Below, one piece after another: positions 1 through 6,928 of a stretch of DNA of 33,406 nt. A program made the position numbers and the translations under genes. Within the stretch, counting starts at the first letter, position 1, and each line of letters begins with the position of its first letter. The notes below the pieces were generated by a model that made no database searches, was not told where the DNA came from, and saw nothing but the letters and a program-made list of their open reading frames with translations. The DNA is taken from positions 1-33,406 of the forward strand of contig JAQVOQ010000002.1 in NCBI GenBank assembly GCA_028702545.1, read 5' to 3'. The stretch is from Clostridia bacterium. GTDB taxonomy: Bacteria > Bacillota > Clostridia > Christensenellales > UBA1242.

Positions 1-445
1 AATCAACCTAGATCAAATAGGTGGGCTAAATACTGAGGTGCTAGAAGTTAATATAGCAACAGTAGATAATGTTACGATTGATTTAAGCTTTATAGTAAAG
101 CTTGATATGCAAGATATTAAAAATCAATTAGGTTTCTTTGGATTTTTCTTACCAGATACGCTATATGTTCAAGCACAAAATACCTTAGAGTTAATAGAAG
201 GCGAATATGCTTTAATTTCTGCTAGTATTAAAGTTAATAATTTAGACGAGGAAACAAACACAAGGATGCTTGAAATTTTGGTTAAGGCATTGAGTAATGA
301 CAACCCAGACTTAACGGTGCAGGAGCTAAATGAGGCGACAGGAAGGCTAATATTAGAAGGAATTAAACAAGCATCAACAACTTTTAATACAAGTATTACT
401 TTTAATAATGGTAGCATAACATTTACGCCTATTGCTTCAATTTAA
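1..445 (+). CDS. C-terminal part of an unknown protein (5' end outside window)
   Basis: The frame is open from base 2 to a TAA at 443-445 and gives about 147 residues. A GTG at 38 could be read as a start, but it has no ribosome binding site and the frame continues upstream, so this is the tail of a longer gene. The tail is rich in beta-prone Ile/Val/Thr/Asn stretches and has no Cys, membrane segment or motif I recognise. An extracellular or structural protein is possible but unproven. A strong hairpin terminator follows directly. Confidence 0.6.
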   Translation, partial: INLDQIGGLNTEVLEVNIATVDNVTIDLSFIVKLDMQDIKNQLGFFGFFLPDTLYVQAQNTLELIEGEYALISASIKVNNLDEETNTRMLEILVKALSNDNPDLTVQELNEATGRLILEGIKQASTTFNTSITFNNGSITFTPIASI

Positions 446-451
446 TTTAAT

Positions 452-480
452 AAAAAAACTAGCTAATTGCTAGTTTTTTT
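452..480. terminator. Bidirectional intrinsic terminator
   Basis: A 12-bp stem (452-463 with 469-480) has a 5-base loop and A/T runs on both sides. It lies between convergent genes ending at 445 and 493 and can serve both strands. Confidence 0.85.
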
Positions 481-492
481 AAGCGTACAAAC

Positions 493-942
493 TTATCTTG
501 AGAATGAATTAATTTTTACTATTTCTTTTCCATAATTCTCTGCATATATTTGTTCCTGAGCCTGATATAATAGCTTTAATTGGTAATTACTATAAGTACT
601 TAATTTGCTTTTAATTATAGTTTTTAATACATCTTTTTCAACATCTTCTAGTTCATTCAAAACACTAGAAATTTGGTAAATAGCAGAAGGACCAGATTTC
701 ATCTTTTCGCCATCAAAGGTGCTAGTTGGCAAATAGAATTTAGCAAATTCTTTATAAATTTCTGCACCTCCAATTATAAAGTTTTGTTTTTGTTTTGTTT
801 TTGTGTTGTAAATCATATTATATTTTTTTAAAAATTCTTTGACATCGGCATCATCCAAACAAAGAACACCTTCTGTTTTAAAAGCATAGTATGTAGATAA
901 CATAACAAATTTTCTTGCATCTACTAGAAAAAATTTATTCAT
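493..942 (-). CDS. Hypothetical protein, 149 aa
   Basis: I do not recognise this protein. The start at 942 (MNKFFLV) is chosen because a GGGGG purine box lies about six bases upstream; the frame stays open for 40 more codons, but that part is AT-rich with no ribosome binding site. The product has no signal peptide or membrane helix. It has a mixed charged composition and a helix-prone C-terminal half rich in Lys, Glu, Leu and Tyr. It is a single-gene unit with its own promoter (971-999) and shares a bidirectional terminator with the convergent gene. Confidence 0.6.
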   Translation of the reverse strand: MNKFFLVDARKFVMLSTYYAFKTEGVLCLDDADVKEFLKKYNMIYNTKTKQKQNFIIGGAEIYKEFAKFYLPTSTFDGEKMKSGPSAIYQISSVLNELEDVEKDVLKTIIKSKLSTYSNYQLKLLYQAQEQIYAENYGKEIVKINSFSR

Positions 943-970
943 AAATTCCCCCGTATTTTTAATGTAATTA

Positions 971-999
971 ATTATATTATTTAATAAAGTAAAAAACAA
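971..999 (-). promoter_or_regulatory. Probable sigma-A promoter of the 493-942 gene
   Basis: Minus-strand TTGTTT (994-999), a 17-base spacer and TATAAT (971-976), about 30 bases before the start codon. Confidence 0.6.
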
Positions 1000-1093
1000 T
1001 AGTATTTTTAATAAAAAATGGGTAGATAAAGCGCACTCATATAATTGTGTTAAATTTGTCAAAATTAAAAAAATAAATTATTATCATATTTAT

Positions 1094-1127
1094 AAAAAAC
1101 TCAACCTTAAATCGAGTTGAGTTTTTT
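1094..1127 (-). terminator. Terminator of the TasA-SipW-HD-GYP operon
   Basis: Arms 1094-1105 and 1116-1127 are fully complementary (12 bp) with a 10-base loop and a T run on the minus strand. It starts directly after the HD-GYP stop codon. Confidence 0.8.
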
Positions 1128-1131
1128 ATAC

Positions 1132-1776
1132 TTACCATTTAACCCTTAAAACTTTTTTAACAAAAATTTTTGCAAGGCTTAAGTCAAATTGAGTACCGGA
1201 ACAACGCTTTATCTCTTCCACTGCTAGTTTTTTAGAAAGAGCTTTTCTATATGGACGATTTGAAGTCATAGCATCATAGCTGTCTGCAAGAGCTATAATA
1301 CGAGCAGGTAAGCAAATTTGCTCACCACTTATTTGATTTGGATAACCTTGTCCATCCCATCTTTCGTGGTGTTCTAGCACAAATTGTGAAATTTTTTCTA
1401 AATCATTAGATAAATTTAGTATTTTGCTTCCCATTAAACTATGGGTTTTAATTTTTTCAAACTGAAGACTTGTTAATTTTTGTTTGCTATTTAGTATTTC
1501 ATCTGAAATACCTAATTTTCCAATATCGTGCATAAGTGCTGCAAGAGAAATTTGTCTTATAGTGTCTTTATCTAAGTTTACACTTTGAGCAAGTTTTTTT
1601 GCCAACTTACTTGTTCGTTTTGAATGTGAAAAATAGTTTACACTTTTATTTGCCAGCGCATGCATGATCATCTTTTTATCGTTTTCAATATTTTCAACAT
1701 AATCAGCATTATCAACGATAAATAGTAACATATCTTGTAGAATATTATTTTTTGTTGTAGCTATTTTTTCCATCAT
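1132..1776 (-). CDS. HD-GYP domain protein, probable c-di-GMP phosphodiesterase
   Basis: HD-GYP proteins are metal-dependent phosphodiesterases that hydrolyse cyclic-di-GMP. Visible here are His51 (first metal ligand), HDIGK with His83-Asp84, the diagnostic HHERWDGQGYP at 136-146, and ADSYDAMTSNRPYR at about 164-177, so all core motifs are intact. There is no receiver, PAS or membrane domain; only about 45 residues precede the catalytic core in this 214-residue protein. GAGGA lies upstream of two consecutive ATGs (1776 and 1773), so either may start translation. The gene begins 24 bases after sipW and is the last gene of an operon that appears to be headed by a c-di-GMP riboswitch, which suggests negative feedback on the second messenger. 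Nucleotide specificity is inferred from the family. Confidence 0.88.
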   Translation of the reverse strand: MMEKIATTKNNILQDMLLFIVDNADYVENIENDKKMIMHALANKSVNYFSHSKRTSKLAKKLAQSVNLDKDTIRQISLAALMHDIGKLGISDEILNSKQKLTSLQFEKIKTHSLMGSKILNLSNDLEKISQFVLEHHERWDGQGYPNQISGEQICLPARIIALADSYDAMTSNRPYRKALSKKLAVEEIKRCSGTQFDLSLAKIFVKKVLRVKW

Positions 1777-1800
1777 CTATCCTCACAGTTAGTATTTTAT

Positions 1801-2361
1801 TTATTTTTTCTTTTTGCCAATCTTTAGGTAATCCGCTACTAAAAATATTATTACTATGTCAAAAATTATTACTGATTTGCCAAATGGAGATTCAGCAAAC
1901 ATTAATAAGCTTCCAAGTTTAGGTATCTTAAAAGCAAAAATTCCAATAATGTCATCTTGAGTTATTTCCCAGTCGTCCCAGTCCACATAACTAGTAACAT
2001 TTTCTCTTTTTGTATTAAATGTTTTGTTGCCAAATTCATCGGTAGTTACATTTGCTATGTAATGGACAACTATTTCGTTTTTTCCATTATCATTTAAATC
2101 ATGATAAAAACTTATAATAGTGTCTACGACTAAATCCTCAGGGTTATAATTATTATCAACAATAACTATATCTCCACGACTAATTGTTGGACTCATACTG
2201 TTTGACACTATAATAAAATGTTGTTTAGTATTGAAGAAGGGAACAAAGTTAAAAATCACAAACCCAACAGCATAAATAATAAATAGTATGCATAAAAAAC
2301 GAATCCATTTTTTTAATTCGGAAGTGTCTTTTTTACTAGTTAAGTTGTTATTTTTTGCCAT
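1801..2361 (-). CDS. sipW: SipW/ER-type signal peptidase I
   Basis: This is a membrane serine peptidase that removes signal peptides. The N-terminal helix is at about 19-41. The catalytic Ser box SNSMSP follows (Ser55), then RGDIVIV. In place of the bacterial catalytic Lys there is His100 in IVVHYI, the hallmark of the ER/archaeal/SipW branch (Ser-His rather than Ser-Lys). A second membrane segment at about 162-180 precedes a Lys-rich tail. The gene lies 138 bases downstream of a TasA/camelysin-like gene; in Bacillus, SipW processes TasA-family precursors, so that protein is the likely substrate. An internal promoter (2408-2436) may add expression. The ribosome binding site is weak. Confidence 0.88.
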   Translation of the reverse strand: MAKNNNLTSKKDTSELKKWIRFLCILFIIYAVGFVIFNFVPFFNTKQHFIIVSNSMSPTISRGDIVIVDNNYNPEDLVVDTIISFYHDLNDNGKNEIVVHYIANVTTDEFGNKTFNTKRENVTSYVDWDDWEITQDDIIGIFAFKIPKLGSLLMFAESPFGKSVIIFDIVIIFLVADYLKIGKKKK

Positions 2362-2407
2362 GCTATTTACCCAAAGCCCTTGTTATTAAAAAAAGAAAAG
2401 TTTATAA

Positions 2408-2436
2408 TTTATACATTCTTTGCTTTTTTAAGTAAA
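2408..2436 (-). promoter_or_regulatory. Possible internal promoter for sipW and the HD-GYP gene
   Basis: Minus-strand TTTACT (2431-2436), a 17-base spacer and TATAAA (2408-2413). It lies in the 138-base gap after the TasA-like gene and could uncouple sipW and the HD-GYP gene from the riboswitch. Confidence 0.5.
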
Positions 2437-2499
2437 ATTTATTTTGTTTTTAAACAATACTGCATTAATATATGCATTATAAATAATTTTAAAGTTTGA

Positions 2500-3039
2500 T
2501 TATGCTTCTGTTACTTCAAAACTAATTTCAAATGTAATAGAATTTCCTGCAAGCGCAAGATAAGCTGCATCATAATCTTCTGCGTCTAATAAACTATCAT
2601 CAATTGTAACGCTTAAGCTAACTATAACATCACTATTTTGAATAGTTCCTGGGTTAGTAACTACTACGCTGATTAAACCATAAGGGTTTGCAACTGAATC
2701 AACTTCAATATTGCTAACTGTTACTTCTAAATCTAATGCTGCGTCAAGTGGTTCTGCAATTCTTACAGTATATTCTAAAACTACTTCATGAGTATCACCA
2801 GTTTTTAATATAGCGTCTGCTGGAACTAAACTACCATCTGTTAAAGGATCAATTTCAACATCTAATACAACCAATTCTAAACCTTGACCAACAGTTACAA
2901 TGTCTTGCTCTAGACGGTTTACTGTTAATGAATCCCACCATGAAAATGCGATTGTAGAACCTCCTAAAAGTATTACTGCGAAAATAAGTACTAAAATTTT
3001 TCTCATCATTTGATTTTTTTCTTTTTTACCAGTTTCCAT
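2500..3039 (-). CDS. TasA/camelysin-like protein with SipW-dependent signal peptide
   Basis: A 179-residue exported protein. A charged start (METGKKEKNQ) precedes a hydrophobic core at about 13-32 ending LGGSTIAFS, the pattern of SipW-dependent signal sequences. The mature part is acidic, free of Cys and strongly beta-prone, with stretches such as LEVTVSNIEVDS and VIVSLSVTI, as in the TasA/CalY (camelysin) family that forms extracellular fibres. The start is fixed by CGGAGG before ATG 3039. sipW lies directly downstream, and a probable c-di-GMP riboswitch with a terminator lies upstream, so expression is likely tied to c-di-GMP. Family assignment rests on the signal pattern and neighbours rather than on a conserved catalytic site. 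Confidence 0.78.
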   Translation of the reverse strand: METGKKEKNQMMRKILVLIFAVILLGGSTIAFSWWDSLTVNRLEQDIVTVGQGLELVVLDVEIDPLTDGSLVPADAILKTGDTHEVVLEYTVRIAEPLDAALDLEVTVSNIEVDSVANPYGLISVVVTNPGTIQNSDVIVSLSVTIDDSLLDAEDYDAAYLALAGNSITFEISFEVTEA

Positions 3040-3071
3040 TTTGTTTTCCTCCGTTATTTTTTTAATTGATT

Positions 3072-3110
3072 AAAAAACAAAAAGCCACATTTATACAATA
3101 TAAATATGGC
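3072..3110 (-). terminator. Riboswitch expression-platform terminator
   Basis: On the minus strand a 12-bp stem (3099-3110 with 3084-3095, one G-U pair) has a 3-base loop and an interrupted T tract (complement of 3072-3083). It ends about 32 bases before the TasA-like start codon. Its upstream arm overlaps the 3' edge of the aptamer. Confidence 0.85.
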
Positions 3111-3186
3111 ACCTGGCTATCTTGCTGTGCAAGACCATATAGTTTTCCGTCACTAGATCACTCTAGTTTTAGCTTTTTCATAATTT
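3104..3186 (-). ncRNA. Probable c-di-GMP-I (GEMM-I) riboswitch aptamer
   Basis: Read on the minus strand, the order of elements matches GEMM-I. A GCUAAAAC segment is followed by a stem ACUAGA/UCUAGU closed by a GUGA (GNRA) tetraloop (3152-3167). Then come the junction GUGACGGAAAAC and a second hairpin with UCUUGC/GCAAGA inside CUAU/AUAG, and finally UAGCCAGGUGCC (3108-3119). The conserved GACG-AAA-C, GGUCU and UAGCC-GGU-CC blocks are present. Deviations are GACGG for GACGC and a weak, A/U-only P1. A promoter lies just upstream and a terminator overlaps the 3' edge. Ligand identity is inferred from the pattern. Confidence 0.75.
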
Positions 3187-3218
3187 TTGATTACTTTTTA
3201 TTTTTCTTAATCTTTTTT

Positions 3219-3247
3219 ATTTTAACCTTTTTAAAGAGTATAGTCAA
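3219..3247 (-). promoter_or_regulatory. Sigma-A promoter of the riboswitch operon
   Basis: Minus-strand TTGACT (3242-3247), exactly 17 bases, then TAAAAT (3219-3224). The predicted start of transcription, at about 3212, is some 25 bases before the aptamer. Confidence 0.8.
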
Positions 3248-3493
3248 CAAAAATAAAGCTTTTATTTAATTTTTTTTATTTTTTTTTTAAAAAGTTGTTT
3301 TAATTGTTATAATATTGACAAAGTAGCCGATTATATTGAGTTTACCGCTCATTTTATTATATGTATATGCTTTAATTTTGTAAAAGTTTAGATAGTTTTT
3401 ATGTAAATTTTAATATTTAGCCTCTTGTTTTATCAAATTCGTTTGATAAGCTTTTGTTTTTAAATAAATGCTTAACAGCATTAAAGTATTTAT
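3248..3493. other. AT-rich gap without recognisable gene
   Basis: No plausible coding frame is seen. The only structure is an 8-bp inverted repeat around TTCG (3430-3449), followed on the plus strand by GCTTTTGTTTTT. It might be a weak terminator; on the minus strand, where the tRNA would need it, no T run follows. Confidence 0.35.
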
Positions 3494-3568
3494 TGGTGCA
3501 CCCGTCAGGACTCGAACCCGAAATATTTGTTTCGAAGACAAATGTGATATCCGTTTCACTACAAGTGC
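3494..3568 (-). tRNA. tRNA-Arg(UCG)
   Basis: The minus strand folds as a full cloverleaf of 75 bases with an encoded CCA. The acceptor stem is GCACTTG/CGGGTGC with two G-U pairs, the D stem GTGA/TCAC and the anticodon stem TTTGT/ACAAA. The loop CTTCGAA gives anticodon UCG (Arg, codon CGA). The T arm contains GGTTCGAGTCC. The discriminator is A. A near-consensus promoter lies directly upstream. Confidence 0.95.
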
Positions 3569-3581
3569 AAATAACATCAAT

Positions 3582-3610
3582 AGTTTAATGTTTGATAGTC
3601 TCTTTGTCAA
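3582..3610 (-). promoter_or_regulatory. Promoter of tRNA-Arg
   Basis: Minus-strand TTGACA (3605-3610), a 17-base spacer and TAAACT (3582-3587), ending 13 bases before the mature tRNA 5' end. Confidence 0.85.
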
Positions 3611-3728
3611 ATCAATTTTTTCTAGTTTTAAAAAAATAAGCTTTTACTGTTAAACAAATCAATAATAATTGTTTAGTTTTTATTATTATGCTATATTTAT
3701 AATATGAAAATGACAAAAGAGGGAAAAG

Positions 3729-4358
3729 ATGAACTTATTTGATATTTTAAATAAAGAATACGAATTGAGAGTAAATCCAGCTGAAAAATTTGACCTTGTA
3801 AATGTTTCACGCTATTTTAATGAAGATGAAGACAGATACAAGCATATTTTGGGCGTTGCAGCACATATGAAGGCGCTAGTTGAACAACTTGGACTGGACG
3901 ATGAAGAAAAAGAAGACTTAATGAAAATAGCATATCTTCACGATATAGGATATTCTAAAAGAGTTATGTCAAGAGGATTTTATGCACTAGATAGTGCAAT
4001 TTTTGCACTTGAGAAAGCATTTGGCGAAACAGTTGCGCTTGCTATTATGTTTCACACCGCAGCTTACGGCGAGTCAAGGCACTTGAGTGTTAGCATTAAA
4101 TATATTTATGACAAAGCCAAATTGCTATTAAATGCAAATGAAAAAGCAAAACGATATGTTGAGCTTATAACCTATTGCGACCTTCATACCGAGAGCGATG
4201 GAAGACCGACGACAACGCCAAGACGCATATTTAAAATACTAGCAAGATATGAAAAAGGCAGTCCAACTTATAAGAACATAAAAGCACACAAAAGATATTT
4301 TAAAAATCTAACTAAAAAAATTAGAACAAGCGTTTTAAAAGAAAAAATTGTTAGTTAA
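3729..4358 (+). CDS. HD domain phosphohydrolase
   Basis: A 209-residue protein with the HD metal site: His39 (RYKHILGVA), His71-Asp72 (YLHDIGYSKR) and Asp151 (TYCDLHTESDG). FHTAAYGES at about 109-117 is the region where this family has HS/HT-A-x-E. The C-terminal RYEKGSP motif also recurs in these stand-alone bacterial HD proteins. Such proteins hydrolyse nucleotide or other phosphate esters; the substrate here is unknown. It lacks the GYP motif, so it is not a c-di-GMP enzyme of the type at 1132. The start follows GAGGG. It begins a three-gene operon with a DUF951 gene and lepB, 10 bases from the next start. A TATAAT at 3698-3703 may be its -10 box. Confidence 0.85.
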   Translation: MNLFDILNKEYELRVNPAEKFDLVNVSRYFNEDEDRYKHILGVAAHMKALVEQLGLDDEEKEDLMKIAYLHDIGYSKRVMSRGFYALDSAIFALEKAFGETVALAIMFHTAAYGESRHLSVSIKYIYDKAKLLLNANEKAKRYVELITYCDLHTESDGRPTTTPRRIFKILARYEKGSPTYKNIKAHKRYFKNLTKKIRTSVLKEKIVS

Positions 4359-4368
4359 GGAAACTTTG

Positions 4369-4554
4369 ATGGAGTACGAATTAAAAGATAAATTAATAAG
4401 CAAAAAACAACATCCTTGTGGCTTCAATGAGTGGGAAATTATAAGAACGGGCGCAGATTATAAACTAAAATGTTTAGGTTGTGGGCATATTATTTTAGTG
4501 GATTATAGTATTTTAAAAAAAATGACAAAGCAAATAATCAAAAAGGAAAATTAA
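4369..4554 (+). CDS. DUF951 family small zinc-ribbon-like protein
   Basis: A 61-residue protein matching the DUF951 pattern: K-x-HPCG-x-NEWE, then R-x-GAD, then LKCLGCG. The three cysteines (PCG, CLGC) plus a His could bind zinc. Function is unknown; the family is widespread in Bacillota. ATG 4369 is preferred over a TTG at 4348 because AAGGAA lies eight bases upstream of the ATG and family members begin at about MEYEL. It lies between the HD hydrolase and lepB (3 bases before the lepB start), so the three are cotranscribed. Confidence 0.88.
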   Translation: MEYELKDKLISKKQHPCGFNEWEIIRTGADYKLKCLGCGHIILVDYSILKKMTKQIIKKEN

Positions 4555-4557
4555 TTT

Positions 4558-5229
4558 TTGAAAAAATTAGACATTTCAAAAAAAGGCTTTGTAGAGGTAA
4601 ATGCCTCTTCAAAAGCACTTAATACTGCTTTAAATTATATTCTTTTTTTAAGTGTAATAATCAGTATTGCATTTTTTTCTTTTTCTTATTTTTTTATTGA
4701 TGTGCAAGTCGTAGGACCATCAATGCAACCTACTGTCAATGCACAATGGACAACAGAAGATAATTATAAGCAAGACACTGCGTATATTAAAAAAAGCAAC
4801 AATTATAATAAAGGAGATATAATTGTTGCGCAGTCAACGGGAGACCTCTATGTTATTAAAAGATTAATAGCAATAGAGGGCGACAGAGTAAATATTGTAG
4901 AAAATTTAATAAGCGGTGAAATAGAGCTTTATTTAAATAATGAGTTATTAGTTGAAGATTATGTCGTTTATAAAGATGGTATGAGTTATACTTTAAATAA
5001 CTTTAATAATTTAAGGTCAACAATGCCAGAAAATTTTGTCGAAGATGATTTAATTATACCAGAAAATTATGTGTTTTATTTAGGCGACAACCGTGGTCAA
5101 AGTCAAGATTGCAGTTATTATGGACCAATAGAAAAAGAAAAAGTTATAGGCAAGGTTGATATTATAGTGCCTTATGGTCAAACTTTTGTGGGGTTTATGT
5201 GGCAAGAGTTTATATCATTATTTAATTAA
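4558..5229 (+). CDS. lepB: Signal peptidase I (Ser-Lys type)
   Basis: This membrane-bound leader peptidase cleaves Sec-type signal peptides outside the membrane. One N-terminal helix spans about 24-47. The catalytic Ser55 lies in GPSMQPT and the general-base Lys101 in YVIKRLIAIEGD. The box YVFYLGDNRGQSQDCSYYG (about 172-190) closes the active site. At 223 residues it has usual length, with an insert of about 20 residues after the Ser box. Translation appears to start at TTG 4558, ten bases after AAGGA. It is the last gene of the HD-DUF951-lepB operon. With the His-type SipW at 1801 the window holds both signal peptidase classes. Confidence 0.93.
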   Translation: MKKLDISKKGFVEVNASSKALNTALNYILFLSVIISIAFFSFSYFFIDVQVVGPSMQPTVNAQWTTEDNYKQDTAYIKKSNNYNKGDIIVAQSTGDLYVIKRLIAIEGDRVNIVENLISGEIELYLNNELLVEDYVVYKDGMSYTLNNFNNLRSTMPENFVEDDLIIPENYVFYLGDNRGQSQDCSYYGPIEKEKVIGKVDIIVPYGQTFVGFMWQEFISLFN

Positions 5230-5260
5230 AAAAGAAGTTCAATAACTTCTTTTTTAATTT
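5228..5260. terminator. Bidirectional terminator between lepB and radC
   Basis: Arms 5228-5239 and 5244-5255 form a 12-bp hairpin with a 4-base loop and terminal A/T runs, between the convergent lepB and radC genes. Confidence 0.85.
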
Positions 5261-5262
5261 TT

Positions 5263-6018
5263 TTATACTTCATATTTTGGTGCTTTTTGCCTTAGAACAT
5301 CAAAGTCAAGTATTGAATTAAATTCTCTATTAAAAACCTTAAATAGCCCGTCTTTGTTAAAGCTATAATAATCGTCCTTAGCAATAATTAAATGGTCCAT
5401 AACGCAAATGCCATTTAGCGACAAAGACAAATAAACTTTTTTAGTTAAAATAATATCTTCTGCGCTCGGCTGACTAGTACCACTTGGATGATTATGTACT
5501 AAAATTATTCCGCTCGCACTCGTTTGAAGTGCAGTTTGAGTTATCTGTTGCAAATTAAGTGACACTTGATTGTTTGTTCCTTTTGACAAAAGTTTAGCCA
5601 GCAAAACTTTGCTTTTTGAGTTTAAACATATTAAATAAAATTCCTCATAAGGCACGAGCTTTATCATATCTCCTAAATAGTCAAAAACTTGCATAGGGCT
5701 AGTAATACACACGCCACTTTGCATTTTGCTTTTTTTATAAGCTTTTAATATTTGAGGAATAAGTTCAATAAAAGCAGAGGCTTTTTCGCCCATTCCATCT
5801 ACTTTCATTAAATCAGATGTTTTAGCCTCTAAAACTTTTGCCAAACTACCAAACTCTTTAATAAGTTTATGCGCAATAGGGTTTGTATCAACTCTAGGTA
5901 AATAAAAACTTAAAATAAGTTCTAATACTTGGTGCTCATTAAAACTATCAAGCCCATTTTCAATGGCTCTAACTCTTAATCTTTCTCTATGCCCTTCGTG
6001 CAAATTTTCGTCTTTCAA
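5263..6018 (-). CDS. radC: RadC family JAB/MPN domain protein
   Basis: A 251-residue RadC protein. The N-terminal part contains a helix-hairpin-helix-like segment (MKVDGMGEKASAF, about 71-83). The C-terminal JAMM metalloprotease-like domain shows the signature HNHPSG at 175-180 followed by Asp188, with MDHLII (His209) after it. The family was named for a presumed DNA repair role, now doubtful; JAMM folds usually bind zinc. Translation probably starts at TTG 6018, about nine bases after AAGGA. It is monocistronic with its own promoter (6049-6077) and ends at a shared terminator. Confidence 0.92.
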   Translation of the reverse strand: MKDENLHEGHRERLRVRAIENGLDSFNEHQVLELILSFYLPRVDTNPIAHKLIKEFGSLAKVLEAKTSDLMKVDGMGEKASAFIELIPQILKAYKKSKMQSGVCITSPMQVFDYLGDMIKLVPYEEFYLICLNSKSKVLLAKLLSKGTNNQVSLNLQQITQTALQTSASGIILVHNHPSGTSQPSAEDIILTKKVYLSLSLNGICVMDHLIIAKDDYYSFNKDGLFKVFNREFNSILDFDVLRQKAPKYEV

Positions 6019-6048
6019 TTTAATTTATCCTTTGTAAGTATTTATTAC

Positions 6049-6077
6049 AGTATATATAAACTAAAAAATTAATTCAA
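6049..6077 (-). promoter_or_regulatory. Promoter of radC
   Basis: Minus-strand TTGAAT (6072-6077), a 17-base spacer and TATACT (6049-6054), about 30 bases before the TTG start. Confidence 0.75.
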
Positions 6078-6113
6078 CTAATATAACTATATTAAGTTCA
6101 CAAAGCACTTAAA

Positions 6114-6911
6114 TTAAAATAGTTTTTTAATATTTGGAGTGGGTATTTGGCGCTTAATAGGTATCCCTAGTTTTTTGGCTATCTCTATGCTTTGCTTTTT
6201 AAAGCACATATACCAAGCAACACAATAAACATTAGGGTCATCTGTTTCTAATTGTTGACGCTCCAAAAGCTCTTTTACTGTTTGCGGTTGCCTCAATATA
6301 ACATCATCTCCTAACCTCCAATTAGCGGGAGTCGAAACATCTTCTAAATCAGTTATTTGTAAGGCCTGTATAACCCTTCTTACTTCTTCTAAATTTCTGC
6401 CAGTTTTGTGCCCATAATATAATATGGCCCGTATTCTTGCATCGGGATCAATTACAAACAAGGTACGAATAGTTCTTGTATTGGTTTCACCGCGATGAAT
6501 CATCCCATACTTATTGCTTATTTCCATCGTAGGGTCTGCTATTATTGGAAAGTTTATGTTAATATCTTTTAAACCATTCCATTCTATTTGATAAATGCTC
6601 TGTATCCACTCTAAATGTGAATCTATTGAATCAACACTCAAACCAAGAAGCTCGGTGTTCATATCTTTAAATTGTTGTTGCATTGTTTGAAATATCATAA
6701 ACTCACTCGTACAAACGGGCTCAAAGTCACCAGGATGACTAAAAAACACAACCCACTTTCCAGCATAATCAAAAGGAAAGTTAACGGGTCCTTTTGTTGT
6801 TTCTGCTTTAAAAGGTGCAGCACGCTCTCCAATTAGAGGCATTTTATATATTATTGGAGAGCGACCAGTTTCGCCAGTTTGCATGGCGTCTGTTTGATTT
6901 TTAATATCCAT
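6114..6911 (-). CDS. Peroxiredoxin, Prx6-like (catalytic Cys present)
   Basis: A thiol peroxidase reducing hydrogen or organic peroxides. The thioredoxin-fold motif HPGDFEPVCTSE holds the peroxidatic Cys67; the usual Thr three residues before it is Glu here. The conserved partner Arg is probably in the RTIRTLFVIDP region (about 146-156). A long C-terminal extension carries CVAWYMC (Cys230, Cys236), the C-x2-W-x2-C pattern of archaeal-type Prx6 enzymes, which may supply resolving thiols. The length of 265 exceeds the usual 215-225 because of a 25-residue N-terminal and a 25-residue basic C-terminal extension. It starts 17 bases after a paralogue that lacks the catalytic Cys, so the two are almost surely cotranscribed. 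Confidence 0.88.
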   Translation of the reverse strand: MDIKNQTDAMQTGETGRSPIIYKMPLIGERAAPFKAETTKGPVNFPFDYAGKWVVFFSHPGDFEPVCTSEFMIFQTMQQQFKDMNTELLGLSVDSIDSHLEWIQSIYQIEWNGLKDININFPIIADPTMEISNKYGMIHRGETNTRTIRTLFVIDPDARIRAILYYGHKTGRNLEEVRRVIQALQITDLEDVSTPANWRLGDDVILRQPQTVKELLERQQLETDDPNVYCVAWYMCFKKQSIEIAKKLGIPIKRQIPTPNIKKLF

Positions 6912-6928
6912 AAAAGCTCCTTGATTTG

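Noticed and set aside
2440..2500. Possible terminator between the TasA-like gene and sipW
   Set aside because: The short inverted repeats (TGCAT/ATGCA and TTGTTT/AAACAA) have no T tract, so readthrough into sipW is expected.
3066..3269. Open frame of 67 codons on the plus strand
   Set aside because: It runs antisense over the riboswitch, terminator and promoter of the TasA operon, is Phe/Ser-rich from poly-T tracts and has no ribosome binding site.
3430..3449. Hairpin TTATCAAA-TTCG-TTTGATAA as the tRNA-Arg terminator
   Set aside because: On the minus strand no T run follows the stem; the T-rich flank is on the other strand, where no gene ends.
3410..3653. Two opposed frames of 60-66 codons
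   Set aside because: Both read through the tRNA-Arg gene and its promoter.
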